This document shows, piece by piece, positions 6,998-13,790 of a stretch of 17,056 bases of DNA. Under the pieces are notes generated by a model. That model had not been told where the DNA came from and did no database searches. It worked only from the letters and a program-made list of their open reading frames with translations. Position 1 is the first letter of the stretch. Each line of letters opens with the position of its first letter. The DNA comes from Treponema sp. (GTDB lineage: Bacteria; Spirochaetota; Spirochaetia; Treponematales; Breznakiellaceae): NCBI GenBank assembly GCA_020216655.1, contig JAIWNU010000046.1, positions 1-17,056 of the forward strand, given 5' to 3'. A program made the translations under genes and the position numbers.

Positions 6998-7531
6998 CTA
7001 AACCGCTTGATACCCCGCCTGGATCGCTTCCAAATTCATGGGGACAAACTTATGCTTTGTCTCGGGGAAAAACTTTTTTAATATCCGCTCCGTATCGGTC
7101 AGTTTGAGCGCCCCGGTAAGCTTTGCAAGGGCTCCAAGGGCTACCATGTTGGCAATCTTTGCGTCTCCGATCTTTTCGGCTATCCCCTGGGCATCTATTT
7201 TGACCACCCGAATATCTTTCCGGCTTGGGTCGTCCTTCACAATCGTGGAATTGATGACCATAAGGCCCTCGGGCCGCACCATTTTTTCACACAAGGGAAG
7301 GGAATCGGGGTTCATAACCAGCACCGAATCAGGGACGGTTACTAAGGGACTCGCAATTTCTTCATCAGAAACAATTACCCCCGCCCGTGCAATGCCACCC
7401 CGTTTTTCGGCCCCATAGAAAGGGAAAAAGGTAACATTTTTACCCTCTTCCATGGCGAGATAAACCCAAATTTGTCCCAGAGAAATGATGCCCTGGCCGC
7501 CAAAACCGGCAAAAAAGGATTTTTCTGTCAT
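6998..7531 (-). CDS. 2-oxoacid:ferredoxin oxidoreductase, gamma subunit
   Basis: Seen: 177 residues, the usual length for a separate gamma subunit (POR_gamma domain). The N-terminal FFAGFGGQGIISLGQ (residues 6-20) is the family hallmark, followed by a YGAEKRGGIARAGV segment near 39-52 and DSVLVMNPDSL. The start overlaps the TPP-subunit stop by 4 bases (ATGA). Known: the gamma subunit joins the alpha and TPP-binding subunits in the cytoplasmic complex that oxidises a 2-oxoacid with CoA to acyl-CoA, CO2 and reduced ferredoxin. It is the last gene of the buk-ptb-vor operon. Homologues serve pyruvate, 2-oxoglutarate and branched-chain enzymes alike. The branched-chain assignment here comes from vorB and the kinase genes, not from this subunit. 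Confidence 0.92.
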   Translation of the reverse strand: MTEKSFFAGFGGQGIISLGQIWVYLAMEEGKNVTFFPFYGAEKRGGIARAGVIVSDEEIASPLVTVPDSVLVMNPDSLPLCEKMVRPEGLMVINSTIVKDDPSRKDIRVVKIDAQGIAEKIGDAKIANMVALGALAKLTGALKLTDTERILKKFFPETKHKFVPMNLEAIQAGYQAV

Positions 7532-8343
7532 CGTGCAGCCCCCTTTGCGGCAGCGCCTCCGACTCCAGCACTGGCCGCGGCGGCCCCTGTAGAGGCCCCT
7601 TCGAGCTCGTTTTTAATTTCCCCCAGGTGATAGTAGGGAATCATGTTTTTTTCGAGCCAATCTACCGCTTCAGCCGGTTCCATGCTCCAGTTGGTGGGGC
7701 ATTGGGACAGGATTTCTACCATGGTGAATCCAATACCTGCCATTTGGGCCTGGAACGCCTTTTTAATATACTGTTTGGTCTTTCGGATGTTGGCCGGGTT
7801 GTTTACTGCCCCGCGGGCAAGGTACCTGGTCCCCCCTAAGGTAGCAAGCAGTTCACAGACCTGGATAGGATAGCCCATACCGGCTTCCACCGGGTCCCGC
7901 CCCAGGGGCGCGGTGGTTGCCTTCTGCCCAACCAGGGTGGTGGGGGCCATTTGGCCTCCCGTCATGCCATAAATTGCATTGTTAACAAAAATAACGGTGA
8001 ATTTTTCGCTCCGGTTTGCCGCATGGATAATTTCGGCGGTACCGATGGCCGCCAGGTCCCCATCACCCTGGTAGCAAACCACAAGGTGATCGGGCAGCAC
8101 CCGTTTAACCCCTGTTGCAGCCGCAGGAGTGCGCCCATGGGGCGGTTGGACCGAATCAAAATCAAAATAAAGATCCGCCCAAATAGAGCAGCCAACCGGA
8201 TTGGTAATGATTGCCCGCTGCTGCAGGCCCATTTCATCAATAACCTCGGTAATAAGCCGGTGTATTACGCCGTGTCCGCAGCCGGCACAATATTTCGTAG
8301 TAACCTTTTTCAGGCTCTCGGGGTGTCCGTAAAGTTTTTTCAT
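7528..8343 (-). CDS. 2-oxoacid:ferredoxin oxidoreductase, TPP-binding beta subunit
   Basis: Seen: 271 residues. The N-terminal part has KYCAGCGHG (C19, C22, H24) and NPVGCSIWADLYFDFD. The thiamine-pyrophosphate motif starts at GDGD (93-96) and ends with the asparagine pair N121/N122 before AIYGMTGGQ, so the cofactor and Mg2+ site is intact. Known: this subunit carries out the decarboxylation, with electrons passing to the ferredoxin subunit. A GGGAGG ribosome-binding site lies within the end of vorB, and the start is 3 bases past the vorB stop. Oddity: after residue ~246 the chain ends in about 25 residues almost entirely of Ala, Gly and Ser (EGASTGAAAASAGVGG and on). The conserved domain normally ends about there, so this tail is an appended low-complexity extension, probably disordered. 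Confidence 0.93.
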   Translation of the reverse strand: MKKLYGHPESLKKVTTKYCAGCGHGVIHRLITEVIDEMGLQQRAIITNPVGCSIWADLYFDFDSVQPPHGRTPAAATGVKRVLPDHLVVCYQGDGDLAAIGTAEIIHAANRSEKFTVIFVNNAIYGMTGGQMAPTTLVGQKATTAPLGRDPVEAGMGYPIQVCELLATLGGTRYLARGAVNNPANIRKTKQYIKKAFQAQMAGIGFTMVEILSQCPTNWSMEPAEAVDWLEKNMIPYYHLGEIKNELEGASTGAAAASAGVGGAAAKGAAR

Positions 8344-8346
8344 GTC

Positions 8347-9411
8347 TTACCTCCCGAGGATACGCTTCGCCTCAGCGAAGACCTCTTCTTCCGTTGGAAT
8401 GACTCCGCCGCAGTGACCCAGTAAATGAACCGGTGCGCGGCCGAGAACCGAAAGCCGGACATCCTCCACAAGCTGTCCCATGCTCATTTCTACACTCAGG
8501 AAGGGTTTGCCTCTTTTAGAGAGATCCGAAAGGGCCTGTTCGGGGAAGGGCCAGAGGGTTATCGGCCGGAATAGCCCAAGCTTAATGCCTGCCTTATCCG
8601 CTAGTTTTTTTGCACCTAAGCAAACCCGGGCGGAGGTACCATAGGCGACCATGTAAAGGTCCGCATCTTCGCCGATTAACTCATAGCGGACTTCTTTGGC
8701 TTTAATCTGTTCGTAGCGCTGGAAACGGGCTTTGACTTTGGCCTCGAGGCTTTCCGGTACGAGATCCAGGGATGAAATATGCCGGGCTTCGCGGCCTGTA
8801 CTTGCCTGATGTCCCACAGCCCAGTCCCGTTTTGGAAGATCCTTGAGATCCCGCTCAGGAGGCAGCACTACCCCTTCCATCATCTGTCCAATCATACCGT
8901 CGGCCTGAAGTATCACCGGAATCCGCCAGGTGTCAGCCAGATCAAAGGCAAGATAGGTCAGGTCCGCTGCTTCCTGCACGCTTTTCGGGGCCAGCACGAT
9001 GGTATAATAATCCCCATGGCCGCCACCTCTGGTCGATTGGAAATAGTCGGCCTGGCTGGGAGCTATGGACCCAAGCCCCGGTCCGCCCCGGACCACATTG
9101 GCCAATACGAGGGGAATATCCGCCCCCGCTGCATAAGAAATACCTTCCTGTTTAAGACTCACCCCAGGGCTACTGGAACTGGTCATTGCCCGAGCACCCG
9201 CAGCACTGGAACCATACACCATGTTGATGGCAGCCACTTCGCTTTCCGCCTGGATAAAGACCCGGCCCCGGGCAAGCATATGCCGGGCCATATAGGCCGT
9301 TAGTTCGTTCTGGGGAGTGATAGGATAACCATAATATGCGGTACAGCCCGCTCTTATAGCGGCCTCCGCAATGGCCTCGTTTCCCTTCATTAAGCGTTTT
9401 TCTTCGCTCAT
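8347..9411 (-). CDS. vorB: 3-methyl-2-oxobutanoate (2-ketoisovalerate):ferredoxin oxidoreductase subunit VorB (alpha)
   Basis: Seen: 354 residues, matching stand-alone alpha subunits of the VorB group. Motifs are LMKGNEAIAEAAIRAGC (7-23), YYGYPITPQNELTAY (26-40), the substrate-side AESEVAAINMVYGSSAAG (55-72), TSSSSPGVSLKQEG (77-90) and RGGPGLGSIAPSQADY near 108-123. The C-terminal third has the transketolase-like domain II with RPITLWPFP. Known: this subunit binds the 2-oxoacid next to TPP in the beta subunit. Annotation between branched-chain 2-oxoacid, 2-oxoglutarate and pyruvate substrates is hard within the family. The adjoining butyrate kinase and phosphotransbutyrylase make branched-chain acids the best reading, with 2-oxoglutarate (KorA-like) the main alternative. 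Its start overlaps the ferredoxin stop by 4 bases. Confidence 0.88.
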   Translation of the reverse strand: MSEEKRLMKGNEAIAEAAIRAGCTAYYGYPITPQNELTAYMARHMLARGRVFIQAESEVAAINMVYGSSAAGARAMTSSSSPGVSLKQEGISYAAGADIPLVLANVVRGGPGLGSIAPSQADYFQSTRGGGHGDYYTIVLAPKSVQEAADLTYLAFDLADTWRIPVILQADGMIGQMMEGVVLPPERDLKDLPKRDWAVGHQASTGREARHISSLDLVPESLEAKVKARFQRYEQIKAKEVRYELIGEDADLYMVAYGTSARVCLGAKKLADKAGIKLGLFRPITLWPFPEQALSDLSKRGKPFLSVEMSMGQLVEDVRLSVLGRAPVHLLGHCGGVIPTEEEVFAEAKRILGR

Positions 9412-9638
9412 GCCTCGTCTCCTTCCAGTTCATACACCTCGATGCAGACATCGGGGCATACCTGATAGCAGTTGCCGCATGCAATGCATTTTTCCATATA
9501 CTTTGCAAAGGAAGGGTATGTTCCTGTTGCATTAGGTGTTGTGTCTGGTTCAAGGACCTTGGAAGGACATGCACGGACGCAGAGATAACATCCCTTGCAC
9601 ATTTCCCGGTCAATGACAACCTTGCCTCTCTTAGCCAT
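9408..9638 (-). CDS. 2[4Fe-4S] ferredoxin (delta) subunit of the 2-oxoacid oxidoreductase
   Basis: Seen: 76 residues with two complete four-cysteine motifs: C14-C17-C20-C24 (MCKGCYLCVRACP) and C51-C54-C57-C61 (KCIACGNCYQVCP). An extra cysteine follows at 65. The spacing CxxCxxCxxxCP is that of a bacterial 2[4Fe-4S] ferredoxin, with a ~26-residue insert between the motifs typical of the delta subunits. AAGGAGG precedes the ATG by 5 bases, the strongest ribosome-binding site in the operon, and the 3' end overlaps vorB by 4 bases. Known: the clusters carry electrons from the TPP site to free ferredoxin. It is the first gene of the four-gene Vor block and lies 78 bases after ptb, across a possible RNA structure. 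Confidence 0.95.
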   Translation of the reverse strand: MAKRGKVVIDREMCKGCYLCVRACPSKVLEPDTTPNATGTYPSFAKYMEKCIACGNCYQVCPDVCIEVYELEGDEA

Positions 9639-9664
9639 AGGGCCTCCTTATGGAACTATTCGGA

Positions 9665-9715
9665 CAGAGCCGAGGTCTCGGACATTAACGGCAAGACCAG
9701 GCCCGTCCTGCTCTG
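9665..9715 (-). other. Nested inverted repeats in the ptb-ferredoxin gap (possible intercistronic RNA structure)
   Basis: Seen: on the minus strand, starting just 1 base past the ptb stop, CAGAGC (9715-9710) pairs with GCTCTG (9670-9665). Inside it, GGTCT (9698-9694) pairs with AGACC (9678-9674) around a 15-base loop. The two stems are separated by an internal loop of 11 and 3 bases. There is no T-run, so it is not an ordinary terminator. Inference: it may be a processing or stability element that sets the ratio of kinase/transferase to Vor subunits. The stems are short and could be chance. Confidence 0.3.
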
Positions 9716-9716
9716 A

Positions 9717-10643
9717 TTATTTCTTTTTCATGGTAAAGGACACCAGCACCGCCAGGGCGATAGAAGCATGCTTTGTTTCGGCGCTATCGGCCCGGCTTGT
9801 CAGAACCACCGGCGCCCCAGCCCCCATGACAAGCCCTGCTCCCTTGGCCCCTCCGAGGTCAATAACCGCCTTGTACAGGATGTTTCCGGCCTCTATGTCC
9901 GGCGCCACCAGGATATCCGCATCCCCCGCCACGGGGCTTTCGATTTTCTTTATCCGGGCCGATTCGGCGCTGATAGCATTGTCTAAAGCCAAGGGCCCGT
10001 CGACAATACAGTCCTTTATTTGCCCCCGGCGGTTCATTTGGGTCAGAATAGCCGCATCGACCGTACAGGGCATTTTATCGCTGTTTACCTTTTCGACCGC
10101 AGCCAAAAGGGCCACCTTAGGCGTTTCGATACCCAGGGCCCGCGCACAGTCCACCGCATTGCGGATAATATCCAGTTTTTCCTGCAGGGTCGGCGCAATA
10201 TTTATTGCCGCATCGGTCATGAGAAACAGTTTATGGTAATTGGCTGACTCGGCTACCCCAACATGACTCACCAGCCGGCCTGCGTTCAGCCCCGTTTCTT
10301 TGTTCAAAACAGCCTTAAGGAGTACCGACGTATCTAAAATCCCCTTCATGACAAAGGCCGCCTTTCCCTGTCGCACATAATCCACCGCAAGAGCGGCAGA
10401 GCGGACGATATCAGGCTCATCAACCAGCGTATAAGGGGAAAGGTCTATATTTTGAGCCCTTGCGATAGACTCTATCTGCCCGGTGTTGCCGATTAAAACC
10501 GCATCTGCAAATCCGTCTTTCCTGGCCGCTTCCACGGCTACCAAAACCTCTTCGTCCTGGGCAGCCGCAACGGCTATCCGAACCCGGCCGTTTTCCGCAG
10601 ACAGACTTTTCGCTTTTTGGATCAATTCAGCGATAGATTTCAT
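9717..10643 (-). CDS. ptb: Phosphate butyryltransferase (phosphotransbutyrylase)
   Basis: Seen: 308 residues, close to the ~300 of clostridial Ptb and shorter than phosphate acetyltransferases. Recognisable blocks are RIAVAAAQDEEVL (22-34), VMKGILDTSVLLKAVLNKE (98-116), LVSHVGVAE, FLMTDAAINIAPTL and, near the end, DLGGAKGAGLVMGAGAPVVL. Known: it exchanges the CoA of butyryl-CoA or a branched acyl-CoA for phosphate. Product acyl-phosphate then goes to butyrate kinase. Context: it starts 10 bases after the buk stop with an AAAGGA site, and the Vor genes that would supply branched-chain acyl-CoA follow on the same transcript. Inference: the in vivo substrates are isobutyryl-, isovaleryl- or 2-methylbutyryl-CoA rather than butyryl-CoA, since no butyryl-CoA-forming genes are in view. 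Confidence 0.93.
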   Translation of the reverse strand: MKSIAELIQKAKSLSAENGRVRIAVAAAQDEEVLVAVEAARKDGFADAVLIGNTGQIESIARAQNIDLSPYTLVDEPDIVRSAALAVDYVRQGKAAFVMKGILDTSVLLKAVLNKETGLNAGRLVSHVGVAESANYHKLFLMTDAAINIAPTLQEKLDIIRNAVDCARALGIETPKVALLAAVEKVNSDKMPCTVDAAILTQMNRRGQIKDCIVDGPLALDNAISAESARIKKIESPVAGDADILVAPDIEAGNILYKAVIDLGGAKGAGLVMGAGAPVVLTSRADSAETKHASIALAVLVSFTMKKK

Positions 10644-10653
10644 AACTAGTCCT

Positions 10654-11721
10654 TTAATACTCTACCGGTATTTCTTCTCCCCGCAGAACCCGAAGCCCCG
10701 CATCGCGGAGGGCTTCCAGTTCGCCTTCGCCGGGGAACACTTCCACCGGGGCGATCCACGACACCTTCTTTGTTATCCCCTGGACGACATTGGCATCGTG
10801 GGCAATGCCGCCGGTTAGCAGGATGGCATCTATTTTTCCGTCCGCCGCCGCAGCCAGGGCCCCCACTTCTTTTGCAACCCTGTATATAAAACCATTAAGA
10901 ACCAAAGCCGCTTCCTGATCCCCTTCGCTGACCCGCCGTTCCACTTCCCTCATATCGTTGGTGCCCAAGAGGCTTACAAAACCCCCATGGCCGGTCAGCA
11001 TTTTTCGGATTTCGTGTTCACTGTATTCACCGGAGAAACAGAGGCTCACCAGGGATCCTGCGGGAATGGTACCAGCCCGTTCGGGAGTAAAGGGACCTTC
11101 GCCATCCAAGCCATTGTTCACGTCCGTCACCCGGCCTCGCCGATGGAGACCCACGGTCACGCCGCCGCCCATATGGACAACAATAAGATTTATGTCATCA
11201 TACCGTAAACCCTTGGACTTTGCATACCGGAGGGCTACAGCCCGCTGATTAAGGGCGTGGAAAATTGAGCGCCGTTTTATACCCTTAAGCCCCGTGAGCC
11301 GAGCTACATCGTCCAGTTCATCAACAACCACCGGATCGCTGATATAGGCAGGAACTCCCAGTTTGGTTGCCAGATCATCGGCAATAAGGGCCCCCAAGTT
11401 GGAAGCGTGACCTCCGTAACAGGCGGTGCGGAGGTCCTCCTTCATTTTATCGTTGACCCGGTAGGTTCCATGGGGCAGGGGCCTTACCAGCCCGCCCCGA
11501 GCTACGATACAATCAATCGCGTTCAGATCGATTACATGGGCATCGAGCAATTCCAAAATAGCTTTTTCACGAAATTCCAACTGATCCGCCACCGTATCGA
11601 ACTGAGCAAGGGCTTCTACAGAATGGGAAACACCGGAAGAAAAGACCGTTTCTTCATCCCGGTAAACACCAACCTTGGTGGAGGTAGACCCGGGATTGAT
11701 AACAAGAATGGTATATGCCAT
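10654..11721 (-). CDS. buk: Butyrate (branched-chain fatty acid) kinase
   Basis: Seen: 355 residues, the standard length for Buk. As an acetokinase-family ASKHA kinase it has the first phosphate loop NPGSTSTKVGVY (9-20), the ARGGLVRPLPHGTY block (74-87), CYGGHASNLG (101-110), the second phosphate loop VVHMGGGVTVG (181-191), DGEGPFTPERAGTIP (206-220), and the adenosine motif ILLTGGIAHD near 295-304. Known: it turns acyl-phosphate plus ADP into the free acid plus ATP, the energy-yielding step of the pathway. It is the first gene of the operon. No Shine-Dalgarno sequence precedes the ATG; instead TATACT lies 10 bases upstream of it, so the message may carry a leader of about three bases. Isobutyrate and butyrate kinases are not separable by eye. 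Confidence 0.94.
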   Translation of the reverse strand: MAYTILVINPGSTSTKVGVYRDEETVFSSGVSHSVEALAQFDTVADQLEFREKAILELLDAHVIDLNAIDCIVARGGLVRPLPHGTYRVNDKMKEDLRTACYGGHASNLGALIADDLATKLGVPAYISDPVVVDELDDVARLTGLKGIKRRSIFHALNQRAVALRYAKSKGLRYDDINLIVVHMGGGVTVGLHRRGRVTDVNNGLDGEGPFTPERAGTIPAGSLVSLCFSGEYSEHEIRKMLTGHGGFVSLLGTNDMREVERRVSEGDQEAALVLNGFIYRVAKEVGALAAAADGKIDAILLTGGIAHDANVVQGITKKVSWIAPVEVFPGEGELEALRDAGLRVLRGEEIPVEY

Positions 11722-11730
11722 AGCACTGAC

Positions 11731-11758
11731 AGTATATACTAAAATAAAGATTTAGCAA
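11731..11758 (-). promoter_or_regulatory. Putative promoter of the buk-ptb-vor operon
   Basis: Seen on the minus strand: TTGCTA (11758-11753), a 16-base spacer, and TATACT (11736-11731), which lies within the palindrome AGTATATACT. A start about 7 bases beyond the -10 falls at 11724, three bases before the buk ATG. The DNA around it is AT-rich. No ribosome-binding site lies between. This is a pattern match only; the -35 matches consensus at four of six positions. Confidence 0.45.
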
Positions 11759-11788
11759 GAAAAATGATTGCTTTTATGCAGATAAATC

Positions 11789-11816
11789 TTGATATTATAA
11801 AGAGAAGCATTACACT
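11789..11816 (+). promoter_or_regulatory. Putative promoter of the UlaG-like hydrolase gene
   Basis: Seen: TTGATA (11789-11794), a 16-base spacer, and TACACT (11811-11816), in the 119-base gap between buk and the hydrolase. A start near 11823 would lead straight into AAGGAG (11824-11829), which lies 11 bases before the ATG at 11841. Thus, unlike the neighbouring buk promoter, this gene keeps a short leader with a ribosome-binding site. The -10 is only a four-of-six match. Confidence 0.35.
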
Positions 11817-11840
11817 ATTACTTAAGGAGCTTTAGCCAGA

Positions 11841-12725
11841 ATGATACAAAAGAGCGGATTTTCCATTCGATTTCTTGGACAGAATTCTTTTATATTGATG
11901 GACAGCCGAGGCTTTTCTATAGCCATCGATCCCTATTTGAGCGACTGGTGTGCCTCCCGGGGCAAAGACAAGATCCCGACACCTAAAAGCCGGCTTTTTC
12001 CGCCGCCGATTGCCCCAGAGGACCTGGATGTGGACCTGGTATTGCTCACCCATTCTCACTGCGATCATGCGGACCCGGAAACGCTTCGGGCCCTGGCAGG
12101 CAAAGGCCACATACGCATTGCAGGCCCCCGGGATGCCCTTAAGGTGGCGGAAAAAGCCGGCATCAGCGCAGAACGGCTCAGGCTTATACATCCGGGAGAA
12201 GAAATAACCTTTTACAGTAAACCCGGCATGCTTGCCGCGGCGGAACAGATACGACGGAGCAGTGAAAGCCCTTCTGAAGGGGGCATTCGGATTAAAGCGA
12301 CCTTTGCGCTGCCCACCGACGGAACAGACCTGAACCATGTGGGCTATCTTATCCGGTTCAGCGACGGCAGCACCTTCTGGAATACGGGGGACACCGCCTG
12401 GTGCGATCTACTACCTGTGCTTGCGTCCAGAGAGGTTTGCAAGACAATTGCAGAATGGAATGGCGGAACCGGCCCCGATGTCATGGCGGTCTGCATTAAT
12501 GCGGGCTACGGCAACCTTTCACACTGGGACGCAAGCCGGCTTGCCGGCGCAGCCCAGACCCGCTATGTGGTTCCCGCCCATTGGGACCTCTTTCCCCATA
12601 ACTCGCTTAACCCAGAGCCCTTTAAGACATCACTGGAAAAGAACGCCCCGGACTCAATGTACTTTTTAATGGAACGGGACCGCGTATACCATTATGAGAA
12701 TGGTCAGCTTGAACCGGCAGAGTAA
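11841..12725 (+). CDS. Metallo-beta-lactamase-fold hydrolase, UlaG-like
   Basis: Seen: 294 residues. The metal-binding motif THSHCDHAD has H71, H73, D75 and H76. Further ligands are D184 in FWNTGDTAW and H247 in VVPAHWDLFPHN, which completes a two-metal site. The N-terminal LGQNSFILMDSRGFSIAIDPYL is the strand pair of this subfamily, and GTDLNHVGYLIRF near 161-173 resembles the NYL/GYL core of UlaG. No signal peptide, so cytoplasmic. Known: UlaG proper is an Mn2+-dependent L-ascorbate-6-phosphate lactonase of ~354 residues. This protein is shorter and no ula phosphotransferase genes are near, so I call the fold, not the substrate. AAGGAG precedes the start. It is apparently a single-gene unit between divergent buk and the convergent DUF2156 gene. 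Confidence 0.85.
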   Translation: MIQKSGFSIRFLGQNSFILMDSRGFSIAIDPYLSDWCASRGKDKIPTPKSRLFPPPIAPEDLDVDLVLLTHSHCDHADPETLRALAGKGHIRIAGPRDALKVAEKAGISAERLRLIHPGEEITFYSKPGMLAAAEQIRRSSESPSEGGIRIKATFALPTDGTDLNHVGYLIRFSDGSTFWNTGDTAWCDLLPVLASREVCKTIAEWNGGTGPDVMAVCINAGYGNLSHWDASRLAGAAQTRYVVPAHWDLFPHNSLNPEPFKTSLEKNAPDSMYFLMERDRVYHYENGQLEPAE

Positions 12726-12792
12726 TATGAACTTTATATTGATGAACATTTAAGGGTTAGAGCTTTTCCGTAATTCTAAGGCACAGTTCAGC

Positions 12793-13662
12793 CTAGCCCC
12801 GCCTTCCCACATACTTGCGGACAAAACCGCAGGGCCGGTAGGTCATTTTGGCCTGCCTGAGCCCCTCATCACCCAGATCCTGTTCGCGGTTAATGTAAAG
12901 GAAATGTTTGGGCAGCGATGAAGCAAAGGCCTGGTTAATAAACTGGTAAATCCCCTTGTAAACCTCAAGGCCCTTTTCAAAATGAACCGCAAACATGCGG
13001 CCCTTAGCCACGCTTTCTCCCAGGCACCAGCCCGCAGGCCTATTATCCACATAATACATGGCGCCCTTGAGCCCTAGGTATTCAAACCGCTCCAGGGCTT
13101 CCTTGGCGGCCACATAGTCTCCTTCGGTGCCCTTTTCCTTGCACCATTCATCAAGCACAAAAAGTGCCTGGGGAACGAGTTCCGCGGTTAAGGGTCGTTC
13201 CTCGTAGGTATAGGAGTTGATAAACGCATTCACCAGGTTTCTTTTTTTATGGTATTTTTTTCCAGAAAGCTCTGCCAGATCCTTTCTGAGGTACAGGTAA
13301 TCGAAGTTGTCCCGGTCTTCCTGGGTCGTAACACCAAGATCCTGCAAGGTAATACAATTGGAACAAAGCACCGAGTCAGAAAGATTTTTCCAATAATCAT
13401 GGTGCGCAAAAAGATCTTCAATTACATCCCGGGAAGGTATAGAACAGGGGGTCATAAAAAATTTTTTGCCATCCCGTTCGCCTGAAATGATGATGGTATT
13501 GTCATCGTGGGATAATTGATAATTGTACCGTTTTCGGAAGAGATACAGGTTAGAAAAGGTAAATTCCGAAACCCCGTCGGCGGTCATGTTAAGCCGCGGA
13601 TATAAATCGTCTTTTAGGTCCAGATTGATTGGCACAAATTCAGGATATTTAGGAATATTCAT
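12793..13662 (-). CDS. DUF2156 protein (phosphatidylglycerol lysyltransferase C-terminal-like, GNAT fold)
   Basis: Seen: 289 residues from ATG 13662. The frame stays open upstream to an ATG at 13734, but that extension adds a hydrophobic stretch that sits over the promoter-like DNA, so I prefer the start at MNIPKYPEF. Family blocks are FTFSNLYLFRKRY (34-46), DYLYLRKDLAELSGKKYHKKRNLVNAF (121-147, in two parts), a GWCLGE strand near 211, and YINREQDLGDEGLRQAKMTY near 256-275. These mark DUF2156, a double GNAT-like fold related to the aminoacyl-tRNA-using C-terminus of MprF. There is no MprF flippase part, so a stand-alone soluble acyl- or aminoacyl-transferase is likely; substrate unknown. No Shine-Dalgarno sequence. 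It is divergent from pepT. Confidence 0.8.
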   Translation of the reverse strand: MNIPKYPEFVPINLDLKDDLYPRLNMTADGVSEFTFSNLYLFRKRYNYQLSHDDNTIIISGERDGKKFFMTPCSIPSRDVIEDLFAHHDYWKNLSDSVLCSNCITLQDLGVTTQEDRDNFDYLYLRKDLAELSGKKYHKKRNLVNAFINSYTYEERPLTAELVPQALFVLDEWCKEKGTEGDYVAAKEALERFEYLGLKGAMYYVDNRPAGWCLGESVAKGRMFAVHFEKGLEVYKGIYQFINQAFASSLPKHFLYINREQDLGDEGLRQAKMTYRPCGFVRKYVGRRG

Positions 13663-13672
13663 TATAGATAAT

Positions 13673-13702
13673 AATATACAGATTGATGACCAAAAGAGGC
13701 AA
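13673..13702 (-). promoter_or_regulatory. Putative promoter of the DUF2156 gene
   Basis: Seen on the minus strand: TTGCCT (13702-13697), an 18-base spacer, and TATATT (13678-13673), followed by ATTATCTATA and then the ATG. The predicted start at 13666 leaves a four-base leader with no room for a ribosome-binding site. TATTAT, shifted by two bases, is an alternative -10. The -35 matches consensus at four of six positions. Confidence 0.35.
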
Positions 13703-13755
13703 GAAAATATGCCCCCATGCAAAAATATTGGCACAAACCTGAAATCGGCGGGGCC

Positions 13756-13784
13756 TTTACGAGGGAATACAAAATACGCATAGT
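13756..13784 (+). promoter_or_regulatory. Weak putative promoter of the pepT operon
   Basis: Seen: TTTACG (13756-13761), a 17-base spacer, and CATAGT (13779-13784), each a four-of-six match. A start 7 bases on would be the A of the pepT ATG at 13791. TAGTAT two bases later is another -10 choice. A GAGGG at 13761-13765 is too far upstream (25 bases) to serve as a ribosome-binding site. This is the weakest of the promoter calls here and is made mainly because the same layout recurs elsewhere in the window. Confidence 0.25.
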
Positions 13785-13790
13785 ATAGAC

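Noticed and set aside
8779..9303. Open frame of 174 codons on the plus strand opposite vorB
   Set aside because: Shadow of a well-conserved enzyme gene; composition is unlike a protein and there is no ribosome-binding site.
9595..10239. Open frame of 214 codons on the plus strand opposite ptb
   Set aside because: It is antisense to a clear ptb gene, its translation has the Ser/Arg/Ala bias of a shadow frame, and it has no recognisable motif.
11832..12338. Open frame of 168 codons on the minus strand opposite the UlaG-like gene
   Set aside because: Antisense to a gene with a full metal-binding motif; no family features.
12726..12792. Possible terminator between the convergent UlaG-like and DUF2156 genes (TTAGA/TCTAA)
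   Set aside because: Only a 5-bp stem with a 13-base loop and no clear T-run on either strand.
13663..13734. Longer start for the DUF2156 protein giving a hydrophobic N-terminus
   Set aside because: The added residues cover promoter-like AT-rich DNA, and the family's conserved part begins soon after the ATG at 13662. A membrane anchor cannot be fully excluded.
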